In this document: in pieces, positions 20,950 through 30,007 of the stretch
How positions within the stretch are numbered: position 1 is the stretch's first letter
Layout of the letters: every line of letters begins with the position of its first letter
Assembly (NCBI RefSeq): GCF_026625885.1
Contig: NZ_CP113068.1
Span: 3,596,001 to 3,660,000, forward strand
Reading direction: 5' to 3'
From: Roseateles sp. SL47
Lineage (GTDB): Bacteria > Pseudomonadota > Gammaproteobacteria > Burkholderiales > Burkholderiaceae_C
Length of the DNA stretch: 64,000 bases
The notes under the pieces: generated by a model
The model's database searches: none
Told to the model about the DNA's origin: nothing
The model's input: only the letters and a program-made list of their open reading frames with translations
Program-made: the position numbers and the translations under genes

Positions 20950-21435
20950 TCAGCGCCAGAGCTTGAGGGCCAGGGCACTGGCGAGCAGGAGCAGGCCCAG
21001 CAACCCGAACGCCCATCGGGCCCAGCGCCCGCGCGACGAACTGGCGTTGGGGGTGAACGCATGGCGGGCCGCCGAGGGCGTCGACGGGCCAGCATGCAGC
21101 GGCGCGCTCTCGGACGCACGCTGTACATGAATGTGGGGGGCCACCAGGCCGTCGCGCACGCGTTGCTCTGCCACACGCAGGCGCGCGAAGCCTTCCAGCA
21201 TGGCCAGACGCTGGAGTTGATCGTCGGGGGCAGGCCTGATGCTGGTGGGCGACCCCACGACGTGGGTGGAATCAGTGGCGGAGCCAGCCGCAGAACCAGC
21301 CGCAGAACCGGCTGCAGAACCGGCTGCAGATCCAGCTGCAGATCCAGCTGCAGCGCCAGCCGCCGACCCCTCGGGCCCGAACCGCTGGGCGTGCGACGGA
21401 TCCGGGACTGACTTCAGTGAGCGTTGTTGCATCAA
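20950..21435 (-). CDS. Tail-anchored protein with Ala-Gly-Ser repeats
   Basis: I do not recognise this 161-residue protein. Residues about 23-53 are a repeat of the four-residue unit G-S-A-A encoded by 12-base DNA repeats. The middle (about 70-105) could form a helix containing LEGFARLRVAEQRVRDGLV. The C-terminus has one hydrophobic segment (WAFGLLGLLLLASALALKLW) flanked by arginines, ending two residues later, which is the layout of a tail-anchored inner-membrane protein. It lies on the same strand, 376 bases upstream of the phosphatase-like gene. Its coding status rests on the tail anchor, sensible composition and a start shortly after the XRE gene end. Confidence 0.55.
   Translation of the reverse strand: MMQQRSLKSVPDPSHAQRFGPEGSAAGAAAGSAAGSAAGSAAGSAAGSAAGSATDSTHVVGSPTSIRPAPDDQLQRLAMLEGFARLRVAEQRVRDGLVAPHIHVQRASESAPLHAGPSTPSAARHAFTPNASSSRGRWARWAFGLLGLLLLASALALKLWR
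21278..21361 (-). repeat. 12-base tandem repeat in coding sequence
   Basis: Seven consecutive 12-base units of the form GCAGAACCGGCT/GCAGATCCAGCT on the plus strand encode the G-S-A-A repeat of the overlapping minus-strand gene. Units at 21302 and 21314 are identical, as are those at 21326 and 21338, which points to recent duplication. Because 12 is a multiple of three, changes in copy number would alter repeat length without breaking the frame. Confidence 0.9.
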
Positions 21436-21550
21436 TTGAACTACCTGAAACGCTCCCTCTCTCTTGGTGACGATTCTGAAGGCAGGTCAGGGAGAAGTCG
21501 GTAACAGAGCGTTCGCTTCCTTTGATGCGTGTCGCGTTCGCTGGATGACC

Positions 21551-22129
21551 TCAGGCATGCAGCACCGCGAGCATCGCGGTCGCCGGCTTTTTGCCCAGGT
21601 TGCGGATGGCATGGGTGCCGTCCACGGCATACCGTGCGGTCTCGCCGGCCTTGACGATCTGACGGCTGCCGCCGGCACTGACTTCCAGTTCACCGTTCAG
21701 CACGCTCAAGTGTTCCCGAGAGCCCGGCTCATGCGCCTCGGACTCCAGCGCGCCGCCCGGCTGCACCGTCAGTTCATACCATTCGAACTGTCCCGCCAGC
21801 TCAATGGGGCCCAGGATGCGCAACCGGCACAGCCCATCCGGGCTGGACAGGCCCGGCGTGGCATGGGCGGCCACCACTTCGATCGGCGGGGCGGCCGGGC
21901 GCTCCCCGCCCAGCAGTTCGGACAATTCCACCCGCAGTGCATTGGCCAGCCGCCACACCACCGCCACTGTGGGATTGGCCTGGTTCCGTTCAATCTGAGA
22001 GAGCATCGACTTGGAGACTCCCGCGCGACGCGACAGTTCATCCAGCGACAGTCCCTGCGCCTGACGCAATGCCTGCAGCGTCGCGCCGACGCGCGGAGGT
22101 TCCAGTTTTTCAGACGGATGGACGGACAT
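21551..22129 (-). CDS. XRE-family regulator with C-terminal cupin domain
   Basis: A 192-residue transcription factor. The N-terminal helix-turn-helix spans about residues 13-70 (LRQAQGLSLDELSRRAGVSK, SMLSQIERNQANPT). The C-terminal half is a cupin barrel (EWYELTVQPGGALESEAHEP, then HLSVLNGELEV), which normally binds a small ligand. It diverges from kbl with 132 bases between the starts. Two operator-like repeats in that gap make control of the threonine-to-glycine genes, and possibly of itself, the natural inference. The ligand is unknown. Confidence 0.88.
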   Translation of the reverse strand: MSVHPSEKLEPPRVGATLQALRQAQGLSLDELSRRAGVSKSMLSQIERNQANPTVAVVWRLANALRVELSELLGGERPAAPPIEVVAAHATPGLSSPDGLCRLRILGPIELAGQFEWYELTVQPGGALESEAHEPGSREHLSVLNGELEVSAGGSRQIVKAGETARYAVDGTHAIRNLGKKPATAMLAVLHA

Positions 22130-22204
22130 GGCTCACTGACAGAGGCAGAGCCTCGGTGGCTGCGCCACCTTGACCCGCTGGATTGATTCCTTGATACTGC
22201 ACGG

Positions 22205-22239
22205 CCGTTCGATATAACGGACGTGTTCGATTTAACGGA
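22205..22239. promoter_or_regulatory. Two operator-like repeats upstream of kbl
   Basis: A 15-base sequence occurs twice with one difference: GTTCGATATAACGGA at 22207-22221 and GTTCGATTTAACGGA at 22225-22239, 18 bases apart. The first lies in a partial palindrome CCGTT-N6-AACGG (22205-22220). The sites sit between the XRE-cupin gene and kbl, so they are the best candidates for that regulator's binding sites. The assignment is inferred from position. Confidence 0.6.
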
Positions 22240-22261
22240 TTGTGCCGCAGGAGTTCCCCGC

Positions 22262-23512
22262 ATGACCACCCAGGCCCCTCAAGACGTCGCCCCCCGTGCC
22301 GTCACCAGCACCGCCACCAGCGAAGATTTCTATCGCCATCTGCAAAATGAACTGCAGGGCATTCGCGAGGCGGGGCTCTACAAGAGCGAGCGCATCATCA
22401 CCAGCCCGCAAGGCGCGGTGGTGACCACCACGCAGGGGCATGAGGTCATCAATCTGTGCGCCAACAACTACCTGGGCCTGTCGGCCCATCCGAAGGTGCT
22501 GGAAGCGGCCCATGAGGCGCTGCGTACCCATGGCTACGGCCTGTCGTCGGTGCGCTTCATCTGCGGCACGCAGGACATCCACAAAGAGTTGGAGCAGCGC
22601 CTGGCCCGCTTCCTGGGTACCGAAGACACCATCCTCTACGCTGCCGCCTTTGATGCCAATGGCGGGCTGTTCGAGCCGCTGCTGGGCGAGCAGGACGCCA
22701 TCATCAGCGACGAGCTGAACCACGCGTCCATCATCGACGGCATCCGCCTGTGCAAGGCCAAGCGCTACCGCTACAAGCACAACGACATGGCCGACCTGGA
22801 GCGCCAGCTGGTGGACGCCCGCCAGGCCGGGGCGCGCCACGTGCTGGTCTTCACCGACGGTGTGTTCTCGATGGACGGCACCATTGCCCAACTGGACATC
22901 ATCCGCGAGATCACCCACCGCCACGGCGCGCTGCTGGGCATCGACGAATGCCATGCCAGCGGCTTCATGGGCAAGACCGGGCGCGGCACGCATGAGCATC
23001 GTGGTGTGTTCGGCAAGGTGGACATCATCACCGGCACGCTGGGCAAGGCCCTGGGCGGTGCGTCCGGCGGTTTCACCACCGGCCGCAAGGAAGTGATCGA
23101 GCTGCTGCGTCAGCGCTCGCGCCCGTATCTCTTCTCCAACACCGTGGCCCCCAGCATCGTGGGCGCATCGCTGGCCGTGCTGGACCTGCTGGAAGCCAGC
23201 ACCGCGCTGCGCGACAAGCTGGAAGCCAACACCCTCTATTTCCGCGAAGCCATCCAGCAGGCCGGTTTCCAGATCAAGCCCGGCACGCACCCGATCGTCC
23301 CGATCATGGTGTTTGATGCGGTCAAGGCGCAGCAACTGAGCGCGCGTCTGCTGGAGCTGGGCGTGTATGCGGTCGGCTTCTTCTATCCGGTGGTGCCGAA
23401 GGATCAGGCCCGGGTGCGGGTGCAGATTTCCGCCGTGCATGAACGGGCCCACCTGGAGCGGGCGGTGGCTGCGTTTGCGCAGGCCGGCCGTGAGCTGGGC
23501 CTGGTGAAGTAA
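22262..23512 (+). CDS. kbl: Glycine C-acetyltransferase (2-amino-3-ketobutyrate CoA ligase)
   Basis: PLP enzyme that splits 2-amino-3-oxobutanoate with CoA into glycine and acetyl-CoA, the second step of threonine breakdown. The 416-residue product has the alpha-oxoamine synthase features NLCANNYLGLSAHPKV near residue 75, IDECHASGFMGKTGRG and the PLP-lysine loop ITGTLGKALGGASGG near residue 260. I use ATG 22262 with GGAG 8 bases upstream; the earlier in-frame codon lies inside the operator repeats. The partner dehydrogenase follows 75 bases downstream. Confidence 0.95.
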   Translation: MTTQAPQDVAPRAVTSTATSEDFYRHLQNELQGIREAGLYKSERIITSPQGAVVTTTQGHEVINLCANNYLGLSAHPKVLEAAHEALRTHGYGLSSVRFICGTQDIHKELEQRLARFLGTEDTILYAAAFDANGGLFEPLLGEQDAIISDELNHASIIDGIRLCKAKRYRYKHNDMADLERQLVDARQAGARHVLVFTDGVFSMDGTIAQLDIIREITHRHGALLGIDECHASGFMGKTGRGTHEHRGVFGKVDIITGTLGKALGGASGGFTTGRKEVIELLRQRSRPYLFSNTVAPSIVGASLAVLDLLEASTALRDKLEANTLYFREAIQQAGFQIKPGTHPIVPIMVFDAVKAQQLSARLLELGVYAVGFFYPVVPKDQARVRVQISAVHERAHLERAVAAFAQAGRELGLVK

Positions 23513-23587
23513 GGCTGGGTGGCAGGTTGCGATTCAAGTCGTTGCGGGTCACGGTAGACCGGCATCACGTGCAGTAGAAGACAAGCA

Positions 23588-24529
23588 ATGAGCAAGATTT
23601 TGTTGATTGGGGCCAACGGCCAGATCGGTTCCGAACTGGCGGTGGAGCTGGCCCAGCGCCACGGCAACGCCAACGTCATCACCAGCGATGTGGCGCCGCA
23701 GGGCCGGGTGCCCTTCCTGACGCATGAAATGCTGGACGTCACCGACGGCGCCGCGCTCGCGGCCGTGGTCAAGCGCCATGGCATCACGCAGATCTATCAC
23801 CTGGCGGCGGCCCTTTCCGCCACCGGTGAAAAGCATCCGATGTGGGCGTGGGATCTGAACATGAAGGGGCTGCTGCATGTGCTGGAACTGGCCCGCACGG
23901 TCAAGCTGGAACGGGTGTTCTGGCCCAGCTCGATTGCGGCCTTTGGTCCGCAGACCCCCAAGGTGGGCACGCCCCAGACCACGGTGATGGACCCGACCAC
24001 CGTCTACGGCGTGTCCAAGCTGGCTGGTGAGGGCTGGTGCCGCTGGTACCACGCCAACCACGGCGTGGATGTGCGCAGCCTGCGTTATCCGGGCCTGATC
24101 AGCTGGAAGACGCCGCCGGGCGGCGGCACCACCGATTACGCGGTGGAGATCTTCCATGAGGCACTCAAGCAGGGCCGCTATACCTGCTTCCTGCGGGAGG
24201 ACCAGGCCCTGCCGATGATGTACATGCCGGACGCGCTGCGCGCCACGCTGGAGCTGATGGAAGCACCGGCGGATCGCATCACCGAATGGGGCAGCTACAA
24301 CCTGGCGGGTGTGAGCTTCACGCCCGCGCAGATCGCGGCCTCCATCCGCCGGCACATGCCGGACTTCACCATCGACTACGTGCCGGACTTCCGCCAGCAG
24401 ATCGCCGCCAGCTGGCCTCAGGCCATCGATGACACCGTGGCGCAGCGCGACTGGGGCTGGAAGCTCCAGTACGACCTGGACAAGATGGTGGACGAGATGC
24501 TGAGCGCCTTGAAGGCCACGCAGGGCTGA
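23588..24529 (+). CDS. L-threonine 3-dehydrogenase, SDR (epimerase-like) type
   Basis: NAD-dependent oxidation of L-threonine to 2-amino-3-oxobutanoate, the substrate of Kbl. The 313-residue protein is an extended short-chain dehydrogenase, not the zinc-dependent medium-chain Tdh of E. coli. It has the N-terminal Rossmann motif GANGQIGSELA, the catalytic Ser region WPSSIAAFG and YGVSK for Tyr-x3-Lys. The region around PGGGTTDYAVEIFH is typical of the UDP-galactose-epimerase-like threonine dehydrogenases. Pairing with kbl strengthens the call. Confidence 0.9.
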   Translation: MSKILLIGANGQIGSELAVELAQRHGNANVITSDVAPQGRVPFLTHEMLDVTDGAALAAVVKRHGITQIYHLAAALSATGEKHPMWAWDLNMKGLLHVLELARTVKLERVFWPSSIAAFGPQTPKVGTPQTTVMDPTTVYGVSKLAGEGWCRWYHANHGVDVRSLRYPGLISWKTPPGGGTTDYAVEIFHEALKQGRYTCFLREDQALPMMYMPDALRATLELMEAPADRITEWGSYNLAGVSFTPAQIAASIRRHMPDFTIDYVPDFRQQIAASWPQAIDDTVAQRDWGWKLQYDLDKMVDEMLSALKATQG

Positions 24530-24692
24530 TGGGTTGATGGGCTGATCGGGCACCCCGAGCCGGTCTGACCGTTCCAAGCGGCGCCACCGGGTCATTGGAG
24601 GTGCCGCCCGTCTTGCTCGACGTGGCCGATGCGGTCGGGGCACCCGATGCACGATGCACGATGCCCATAACGCCCCCTGGCGCTGCCTCCGC

Positions 24693-25496
24693 TCAGGCCA
24701 GCGCCACCTTCAGCGCTGCCAGCACCCCTTCCGGCGCTTCCGCCATCAGCGCGTGCCCGGCAGGCAGCGTCTGCACCTGGGCCTTGAGCATCTCCGTCAA
24801 CTGACGCGCCGCCTTGGGCGGTGTCATGACGTCCTTGCTGCCCAGGATCAGATGGACCGGCGCCAGCACCCGCGCCGCCGCGTCCGGCGCACCGGCATAT
24901 CGGTCACAGACCTGGAAGTCATGCAGGAACAGATTGCCGTGGTCTGCCCCGGTGGCCTGCATGCGTTCCATCAGCGCCAGACTGGCGCCGTGCAACCACA
25001 CCCCCGGCCCAGGGCTGGACGGCTTGGCCGCCAGCGTCGCATGAGAGAACGCATTGACCATCGCCATGGCGGCCGCTGGCTGCTCCCGTGCGGTGTTCAG
25101 CATCGCTTCGCTGACCTTCATCGGCCAGGCGGTGCCCACCATCACCAGGCGTGAACAACGCTCCGGCGCCTGCGCGGCCGCTTCCAGGGCGATCAGCGAG
25201 CCCATGGAATGGCCCACCAGGGCGGCGGTCTGCACGCCCGCAGCCGTCAGCAGCGACAGCACCCAGCCCCCCAGCGACTCCACATCCGGCAGCGGCGGCC
25301 CCTTACTGCGTCCATGCCCCGGCAGGTCCACCGCCAGGGCCGATGCGCCATGGTGGGCCACATACCGGGCCAGCAGCGTCCACACACTGTGGTCGTTCAG
25401 GGCGCCATGCAGGAACACCACGCAGGGCAGGGCGGGATCGAAGGTCTTGCCACCGGTATAGGCATACGCGGTCTGGTTGTTGACGGTGATCTTCAT
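24693..25496 (-). CDS. Alpha/beta-fold hydrolase
   Basis: A 267-residue cytosolic serine hydrolase. The oxyanion loop is VVFLHGALND, the nucleophile elbow GHSMGS (Ser near residue 96), the acid Asp in GSKDVMTP and the histidine in PAGHALMAE. Its start codon overlaps the stop of the upstream MetY-type gene (ATGA), so the two are translationally coupled. Substrate is unknown; an ester or thioester linked to sulfur amino-acid metabolism is only a guess from the operon. Confidence 0.88.
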   Translation of the reverse strand: MKITVNNQTAYAYTGGKTFDPALPCVVFLHGALNDHSVWTLLARYVAHHGASALAVDLPGHGRSKGPPLPDVESLGGWVLSLLTAAGVQTAALVGHSMGSLIALEAAAQAPERCSRLVMVGTAWPMKVSEAMLNTAREQPAAAMAMVNAFSHATLAAKPSSPGPGVWLHGASLALMERMQATGADHGNLFLHDFQVCDRYAGAPDAAARVLAPVHLILGSKDVMTPPKAARQLTEMLKAQVQTLPAGHALMAEAPEGVLAALKVALA

Positions 25497-26806
25497 TTGG
25501 CGGCCACCTTCAAGGCTGCGGTGAGGTCGGCCACCAGGTCGTCGGGATCTTCCAGGCCGATGGACAGCCGGAGGGTGCCTGGCCCGATGCCGGAGGCGGC
25601 CAGCGCGGCGTCATCCATGCGGAAATGGGTGGTGGACGCCGGGTGGATGACCAGCGACCGGGCATCTCCCACATTCGCCAGATGCGAAAACAGCCGCAGC
25701 GATTCAATGAACTTGCGCCCCTGATCCCGGCCCCCCTTCAGATCGAAGCTGAACACCGCGCCCGCGCCCTTGGGCAACAGCCGGGCCGCCCGTGCATGGT
25801 CTTTGTGGGCCGACAGGCCGGGATAGGCCACACGTTCCACCAGCGGATGGCGGGACAGGAACTCCGCCACCCGGCCCGCATTGGCCACATGCCGCTGCAT
25901 CCGCAGCGGAAGGGTTTCAATGCCCTGCAGAATCAGCCAGGCCGTGTGCGGGCTCATGCAGGCGCCAAAGTCCCGCAGGCCCTCGCGCCGGGCGCGCAGC
26001 AGGAAGGCGCCCACGGTGCTCTCTTCAGTGAACACCATGCCATGAAAGCCGTCATAGGGTGCGCACAGCTCGGCAAAGCGGCGCTCCGGCCCGCTGGCCG
26101 CATGGGCCCGCTCCCAGTCGAAGCGGCCACCATCCACCAGCACGCCGCCCACCACCGTGCCATGGCCGCACAGGAACTTGGTGGCCGAGTGGTAGACCAG
26201 ATCGGCGCCCAGCGCCAGCGGCTGCTGCAGATAGGGGGTCACGAAGGTGGCATCCACCAGCAGCGGCAGGCCGGCGTCATGCGCGATCTGCGCCACGGCA
26301 GGGATGTCCAGCACGTCCAGCCCGGGGTTGCCGAGGCTTTCTCCCAACAGCAGGCGCGTCTCCGGGCGAATGGCGTTGCGCCAGGCATCCAGGTCGCCGG
26401 GCGGGACAAACGTGGTGCTGATGCCGAATCGGCGCAGCGTGTAATGCAGCAGATTGTGGGAGCCCCCATACAAGGCGGCAGACGCCACGATGTGATGGCC
26501 GGCACCGGCCAGGGTGGTCACCGCCAGGTGCAGGGCCGCCTGACCGCTGGCGGTGGCAATGGCGCCCACGCCCCCGTCCAGGGCCGCCATGCGTTCCTCC
26601 AGCACTGCCGTGGTGGGGTTGGACAGCCGGGAATACACGTGCCCGCTGCGCTCCATGTTGAAGAGCCCGGCCGCCTGCTCGGTGCTCTCGAACACGAACG
26701 ACGTGGACAGATGCAGCGGCACCGCTCGGGCGCCGGTGCTGGGGTCGGGGCTGGCGCCAGCATGCAGCGCCAGGGTGTCGAAGCCGGGGTCGGCAGGACC
26801 TGCCAT
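25493..26806 (-). CDS. O-acetylhomoserine sulfhydrylase family PLP enzyme
   Basis: Cys/Met-metabolism PLP enzyme of 437 residues, most like MetY (O-acetylhomoserine plus sulfide to homocysteine). Motifs are the substrate-binding VYSRLSNPTTAVLEERMAAL near residue 55 and the PLP-lysine segment YHSATKFLCGHGTVVGG near residue 205. The length of about 430 residues and the long insertion before the C-terminal domain favour MetY over cystathionine gamma-synthase. The start at 26806 has AGGAGAC upstream. An upstream in-frame extension into the CBS gene region is rejected. Confidence 0.88.
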   Translation of the reverse strand: MAGPADPGFDTLALHAGASPDPSTGARAVPLHLSTSFVFESTEQAAGLFNMERSGHVYSRLSNPTTAVLEERMAALDGGVGAIATASGQAALHLAVTTLAGAGHHIVASAALYGGSHNLLHYTLRRFGISTTFVPPGDLDAWRNAIRPETRLLLGESLGNPGLDVLDIPAVAQIAHDAGLPLLVDATFVTPYLQQPLALGADLVYHSATKFLCGHGTVVGGVLVDGGRFDWERAHAASGPERRFAELCAPYDGFHGMVFTEESTVGAFLLRARREGLRDFGACMSPHTAWLILQGIETLPLRMQRHVANAGRVAEFLSRHPLVERVAYPGLSAHKDHARAARLLPKGAGAVFSFDLKGGRDQGRKFIESLRLFSHLANVGDARSLVIHPASTTHFRMDDAALAASGIGPGTLRLSIGLEDPDDLVADLTAALKVAAK

Positions 26807-26878
26807 GGGGTGTCTCCTGATGTCTGCGGCCGTGGTCCGGCCGTCATAAGGCGGGCATTGTGTGCTATGTTGGCAGGC

Positions 26879-27340
26879 ATGAAAGTCTCCGACATCCTGC
26901 GCGTCAAGGGCAACACGCTCTTTACCGTCTCTCCCGACCAGCCATTGGCCGACGCCGTGGCCACCATGGCCGAGCGCGACATCGGCTCGCTGGTGGTGAT
27001 CGAGTTCGACGATCTGGTGGGCATGCTCACCTTCCGCGAGGTCATCCAGGCCATCACCCGCAATGGCGGCAGTGTGGGCACCTCGCTGGTCCGCAGCGTC
27101 ATGGACGACGCGCCGCTGACCTGCACCCCCGCCACGGAAATCGATGAAGTGCGCCGCATGATGCTGGGCCGTCATGCCCGTTACATGCCGGTGCTCAACG
27201 GCCGGCAACTGATGGGCGTCATCTCCTTTTATGACGTGGCGAAGACGGTGGTGGATTCGCAGGACTTTGAAAACCGCATGCTCAAGGCCTACATCCGTGA
27301 CTGGCCTGCGGAAGAGGGCGGTCAGGCGCAGGCGTCCTGA
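26879..27340 (+). CDS. CBS-domain pair protein
   Basis: A 153-residue soluble protein made of two CBS motifs (about residues 8-65 and 75-130), for example DQPLADAVATMAERDIGSLV and GRHARYMPVLNGRQLMGVIS. Such Bateman modules bind adenine nucleotides or S-adenosylmethionine and act as sensors. No output domain is present. It is divergent from the MetY-type gene across 72 bases. An alternative start at ATG 26867 would add four residues. Confidence 0.88.
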   Translation: MKVSDILRVKGNTLFTVSPDQPLADAVATMAERDIGSLVVIEFDDLVGMLTFREVIQAITRNGGSVGTSLVRSVMDDAPLTCTPATEIDEVRRMMLGRHARYMPVLNGRQLMGVISFYDVAKTVVDSQDFENRMLKAYIRDWPAEEGGQAQAS

Positions 27341-27395
27341 GCGGGAGTTCAGACGAAGCCTGGGTTTCCGAGCTGCCATGCAAAATCCCCTGTCA

Positions 27396-27419
27396 ACGGC
27401 CCCGGTGAGGGCCGTTTTT
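27396..27419 (+). terminator. Rho-independent terminator before aroC
   Basis: A 7-base-pair stem (ACGGCCC / GGGCCGT) with a 6-base loop is followed directly by TTTT. It lies 56 bases after the CBS-domain gene and ends its transcript, separating it from aroC. Confidence 0.85.
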
Positions 27420-27510
27420 GCTGGCCGCTGAAGGGCCGCTGGCGGGTGTGTCGGGCAGCGGGCTCGTAGAATCGGACGTTCCTTGTTTCGGCCCAGTCAG
27501 GGTTTCCCAG

Positions 27511-28620
27511 ATGTCCGGCAGCACCTTCGGCAGCTTGTTTCGCGTCACGAATTTCGGCGAAAGCCATGGGCCGGCCATCGGCTGCGTCATTGATGGCTGC
27601 CCGCCGGGGTTGGCGCTGTCGGTGGAAGACATCCAGCCGGAGCTGGACCGTCGCCGCCCGGGCACCTCGCGCCATGTCACCCAGCGGCAGGAGCCGGACC
27701 AGGTGGAGATCCTCTCCGGCGTGTATGAAGGCCAGACCACCGGTACGCCCATCTGCCTGCTCATCCGCAATGTGGACCAGCGCAGCAAGGACTACGGCAA
27801 CATCCTGGACACCTTCCGCCCCGGCCATGCGGACTACACCTACTGGCGCAAATACGGCCTGCGCGACCCGCGGGGCGGCGGCCGTTCGTCGGCCCGGCTC
27901 ACCGCCCCCATGGTGGCTGCCGGCGCGGTGGCCCGCAAGTGGCTCCAGCAGCAGCACGGCATCGGTTTCCGGGGCTGCATGACGGCGCTGGGCGAGATCG
28001 ATCTTGCGTTTGAAGGCTGGCAGCATGTCGGCCACAACCCATTCTTTGCAGCCAATGCCAGCCAAATTGAGGCCCTGGAGGCCTACATGGACCAGCTCCG
28101 CAAGGACGGCGACTCCGTCGGCGCCCGGCTGCTGGTGGAAGCCACCGGCATTCCCGCCGGCCTGGGCCAGCCGCTGTTTGACAAGCTGGACGCCGACATC
28201 GCCTACGCCATGATGGGCATCAATGCGGTCAAGGGCGTGGAGATCGGCGCCGGTTTTGACAGTGTTCGCCAGAAGGGCAGCCAGCATGGGGATGAGCTGA
28301 CGCCGCAGGGCTTCGCCAGCAACAACGCCGGTGGTGTGCTGGGCGGCATCTCCAGCGGTCAGGACCTGCGGGTGTCCATCGCCATCAAACCCACCAGTTC
28401 CATCCGGACACCCAAGGCATCGATCAATCGCGCCGGGGAGCCCACCACGGTCGAGACCTTCGGCCGCCATGACCCCTGTGTGGGCATCCGCGCCACCCCG
28501 ATCGCTGAGGCCATGCTGGCCCTGGTGGTCATGGACCATGTGCTGCTGCACCGCGCGCAATGTGCGGATGTGGAATTGCCGATCGCCGCCATCGCGGCCA
28601 GCGTGCCTCCGCACGATTGA
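27511..28620 (+). CDS. aroC: Chorismate synthase
   Basis: Last enzyme of the shikimate pathway, converting 5-enolpyruvylshikimate-3-phosphate to chorismate with reduced FMN. The 369-residue product has the N-terminal signature [15 protein letters not shown], the central [12 protein letters not shown] and the C-terminal [16 protein letters not shown], all diagnostic. ATG 27511 gives the standard [20 protein letters not shown] start; an upstream in-frame codon is inside the terminator region. Confidence 0.97.
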   Translation: MSGSTFGSLFRVTNFGESHGPAIGCVIDGCPPGLALSVEDIQPELDRRRPGTSRHVTQRQEPDQVEILSGVYEGQTTGTPICLLIRNVDQRSKDYGNILDTFRPGHADYTYWRKYGLRDPRGGGRSSARLTAPMVAAGAVARKWLQQQHGIGFRGCMTALGEIDLAFEGWQHVGHNPFFAANASQIEALEAYMDQLRKDGDSVGARLLVEATGIPAGLGQPLFDKLDADIAYAMMGINAVKGVEIGAGFDSVRQKGSQHGDELTPQGFASNNAGGVLGGISSGQDLRVSIAIKPTSSIRTPKASINRAGEPTTVETFGRHDPCVGIRATPIAEAMLALVVMDHVLLHRAQCADVELPIAAIAASVPPHD

Positions 28621-28800
28621 ACCGCTCTGCCCCCGAGCGGAATGATTCGCCGGGAGGCAGTTCATGCTTCGCAATCTGCAATTCGTCGCAGTTGCCCCCC
28701 GGCCCCCTGAACCGGTTCCTACACTCCGCCGCATTCGAGCTTCGTTGTGGGGTCATGCCCCAACGGTCCGGCGAAGCGGTTCAAGGACATGGGGGAGAAC

Positions 28801-29952
28801 ATGCGCAAGAAGGTGTGGCTGGGTGGGCTGGCGGTGGTGGTCCTGGCGGGTGGGGCAGCAGTGTTTGCCACCAGTCGTCCGTCCGCGCCGGCACCCAAAA
28901 AGGACGACGCCAAACCGGCGCTGGAGTTCCAGGCCGCTGAGGTGGTGAAGCCGCAGCCGGCGAGCATGCCAGGGGTGATCGAGTTCTCCGGGCCGCTGGT
29001 GGCGCCCAACACGGTGGTGGTACGGGCCAAGGCGTCCGGCAGCCTGGTCAGTCTGGCGGTGGGGGAGGGCAGCCGGGTCAAGGCGGGCCAGAGCCTGGGC
29101 CAGCTGGATCTGGAAGAACTGCGCCACAAGGTGGCGGAGCGTGCAGCCGGTGTGGAATCGGCGCGTGCCCAATATGAGCAGTACGAGCGCCAGTACAAGG
29201 CCAACCAGGGCCTGGCCACGCAGAACTTCATCGCCCCCACGGCCCTGGACAACTCCCGTGCCGCGCTGGAAACCGCCCGTGGCCAACTGATGTCCGCCCA
29301 AGCTCAGTTGGGCACCAGTGAGGTCCTGCTGCGTCAGGCCGCGCTGCTGTCGCCCATCGACGGCATCGTCTACAAACGCCACGCGGTGCCTGGTGAGAAA
29401 GTGGCCGCCGAGCAGCAGGTGCTGACCATCGTGGACCTCTCCCGCCTCGAATTGGCGGGCCTGGTCGGCACCCATGAAGTGAGCCGGCTCAAGCCCGGCA
29501 TGGTCGTCAACATGCAGGTGGAAGGGTTTGATGCGCCGGTGCAGGCCCGTATCGCCCGGATCGCCCCGGCGGCGGAACCCGGTACCCGCTCCATCGGCGT
29601 CACGCTCACGCTGGACAACCCCGGCGAGCGCTTCCGCGCCGGCCAGTATGCGGTGGCCCGGGTGGCGCTGCCGGACGACACGCAGCGTTTGACCATCCCG
29701 CTGACCGCCATCGGCAGTGTGTCCGGCCAGGAGCATGTGTGGGTGATCGACAAGGGCAACCTGGTGCGCCGCATCGTCACCACCGGCCGCCGGGACCCGC
29801 GGGAAGGGCGGGTGGAAGTGCTGGCCGGTCTGACGCCGGACGCCCAGGTGCTGGGTGCGCGCTTTGACAACCTGAAGGAAGGTGACAAGGCCACCGTGCT
29901 GGCGCCCAAGGCCAGCGTAGCCAGCGCCTCCGCAAGCGCCAGCACGCAGTAA
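28801..29952 (+). CDS. RND efflux periplasmic adaptor
   Basis: Membrane-fusion protein of 383 residues, anchored by an N-terminal hydrophobic helix (residues about 5-22) rather than a lipobox. The order is first lipoyl half (AVGEGSRVKAGQSLGQLDLE), helical hairpin (about residues 105-180), second lipoyl half (SPIDGIVYKRHAVPGEKVAA), beta-barrel and membrane-proximal domain, with an Ala/Ser-rich tail. I chose ATG 28801 (MRKKVWLGG); ATG 28789 is an alternative. It is followed by its permease after 55 bases. Confidence 0.92.
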   Translation: MRKKVWLGGLAVVVLAGGAAVFATSRPSAPAPKKDDAKPALEFQAAEVVKPQPASMPGVIEFSGPLVAPNTVVVRAKASGSLVSLAVGEGSRVKAGQSLGQLDLEELRHKVAERAAGVESARAQYEQYERQYKANQGLATQNFIAPTALDNSRAALETARGQLMSAQAQLGTSEVLLRQAALLSPIDGIVYKRHAVPGEKVAAEQQVLTIVDLSRLELAGLVGTHEVSRLKPGMVVNMQVEGFDAPVQARIARIAPAAEPGTRSIGVTLTLDNPGERFRAGQYAVARVALPDDTQRLTIPLTAIGSVSGQEHVWVIDKGNLVRRIVTTGRRDPREGRVEVLAGLTPDAQVLGARFDNLKEGDKATVLAPKASVASASASASTQ

Positions 29953-30007
29953 GCACCGGGCGGCAGCGGCTGCCCCCTGACAAGACGACAACAAGAAGGG
30001 ATTCCCC

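Noticed and set aside
22207..22239. HrpX/HrpB (PIP) box upstream of kbl
   Set aside because: TTCG occurs twice, but the spacing is 14 bases rather than 15-16 and the downstream gene is metabolic.
25625..26878. Long N-terminal extension of the CBS-domain protein
   Set aside because: The extension is antisense to the MetY-type gene; the CBS family begins at ATG 26879.
26807..27379. N-terminal extension of the MetY-type enzyme
   Set aside because: Runs antisense through the CBS-domain gene; a good ribosome site precedes 26806.
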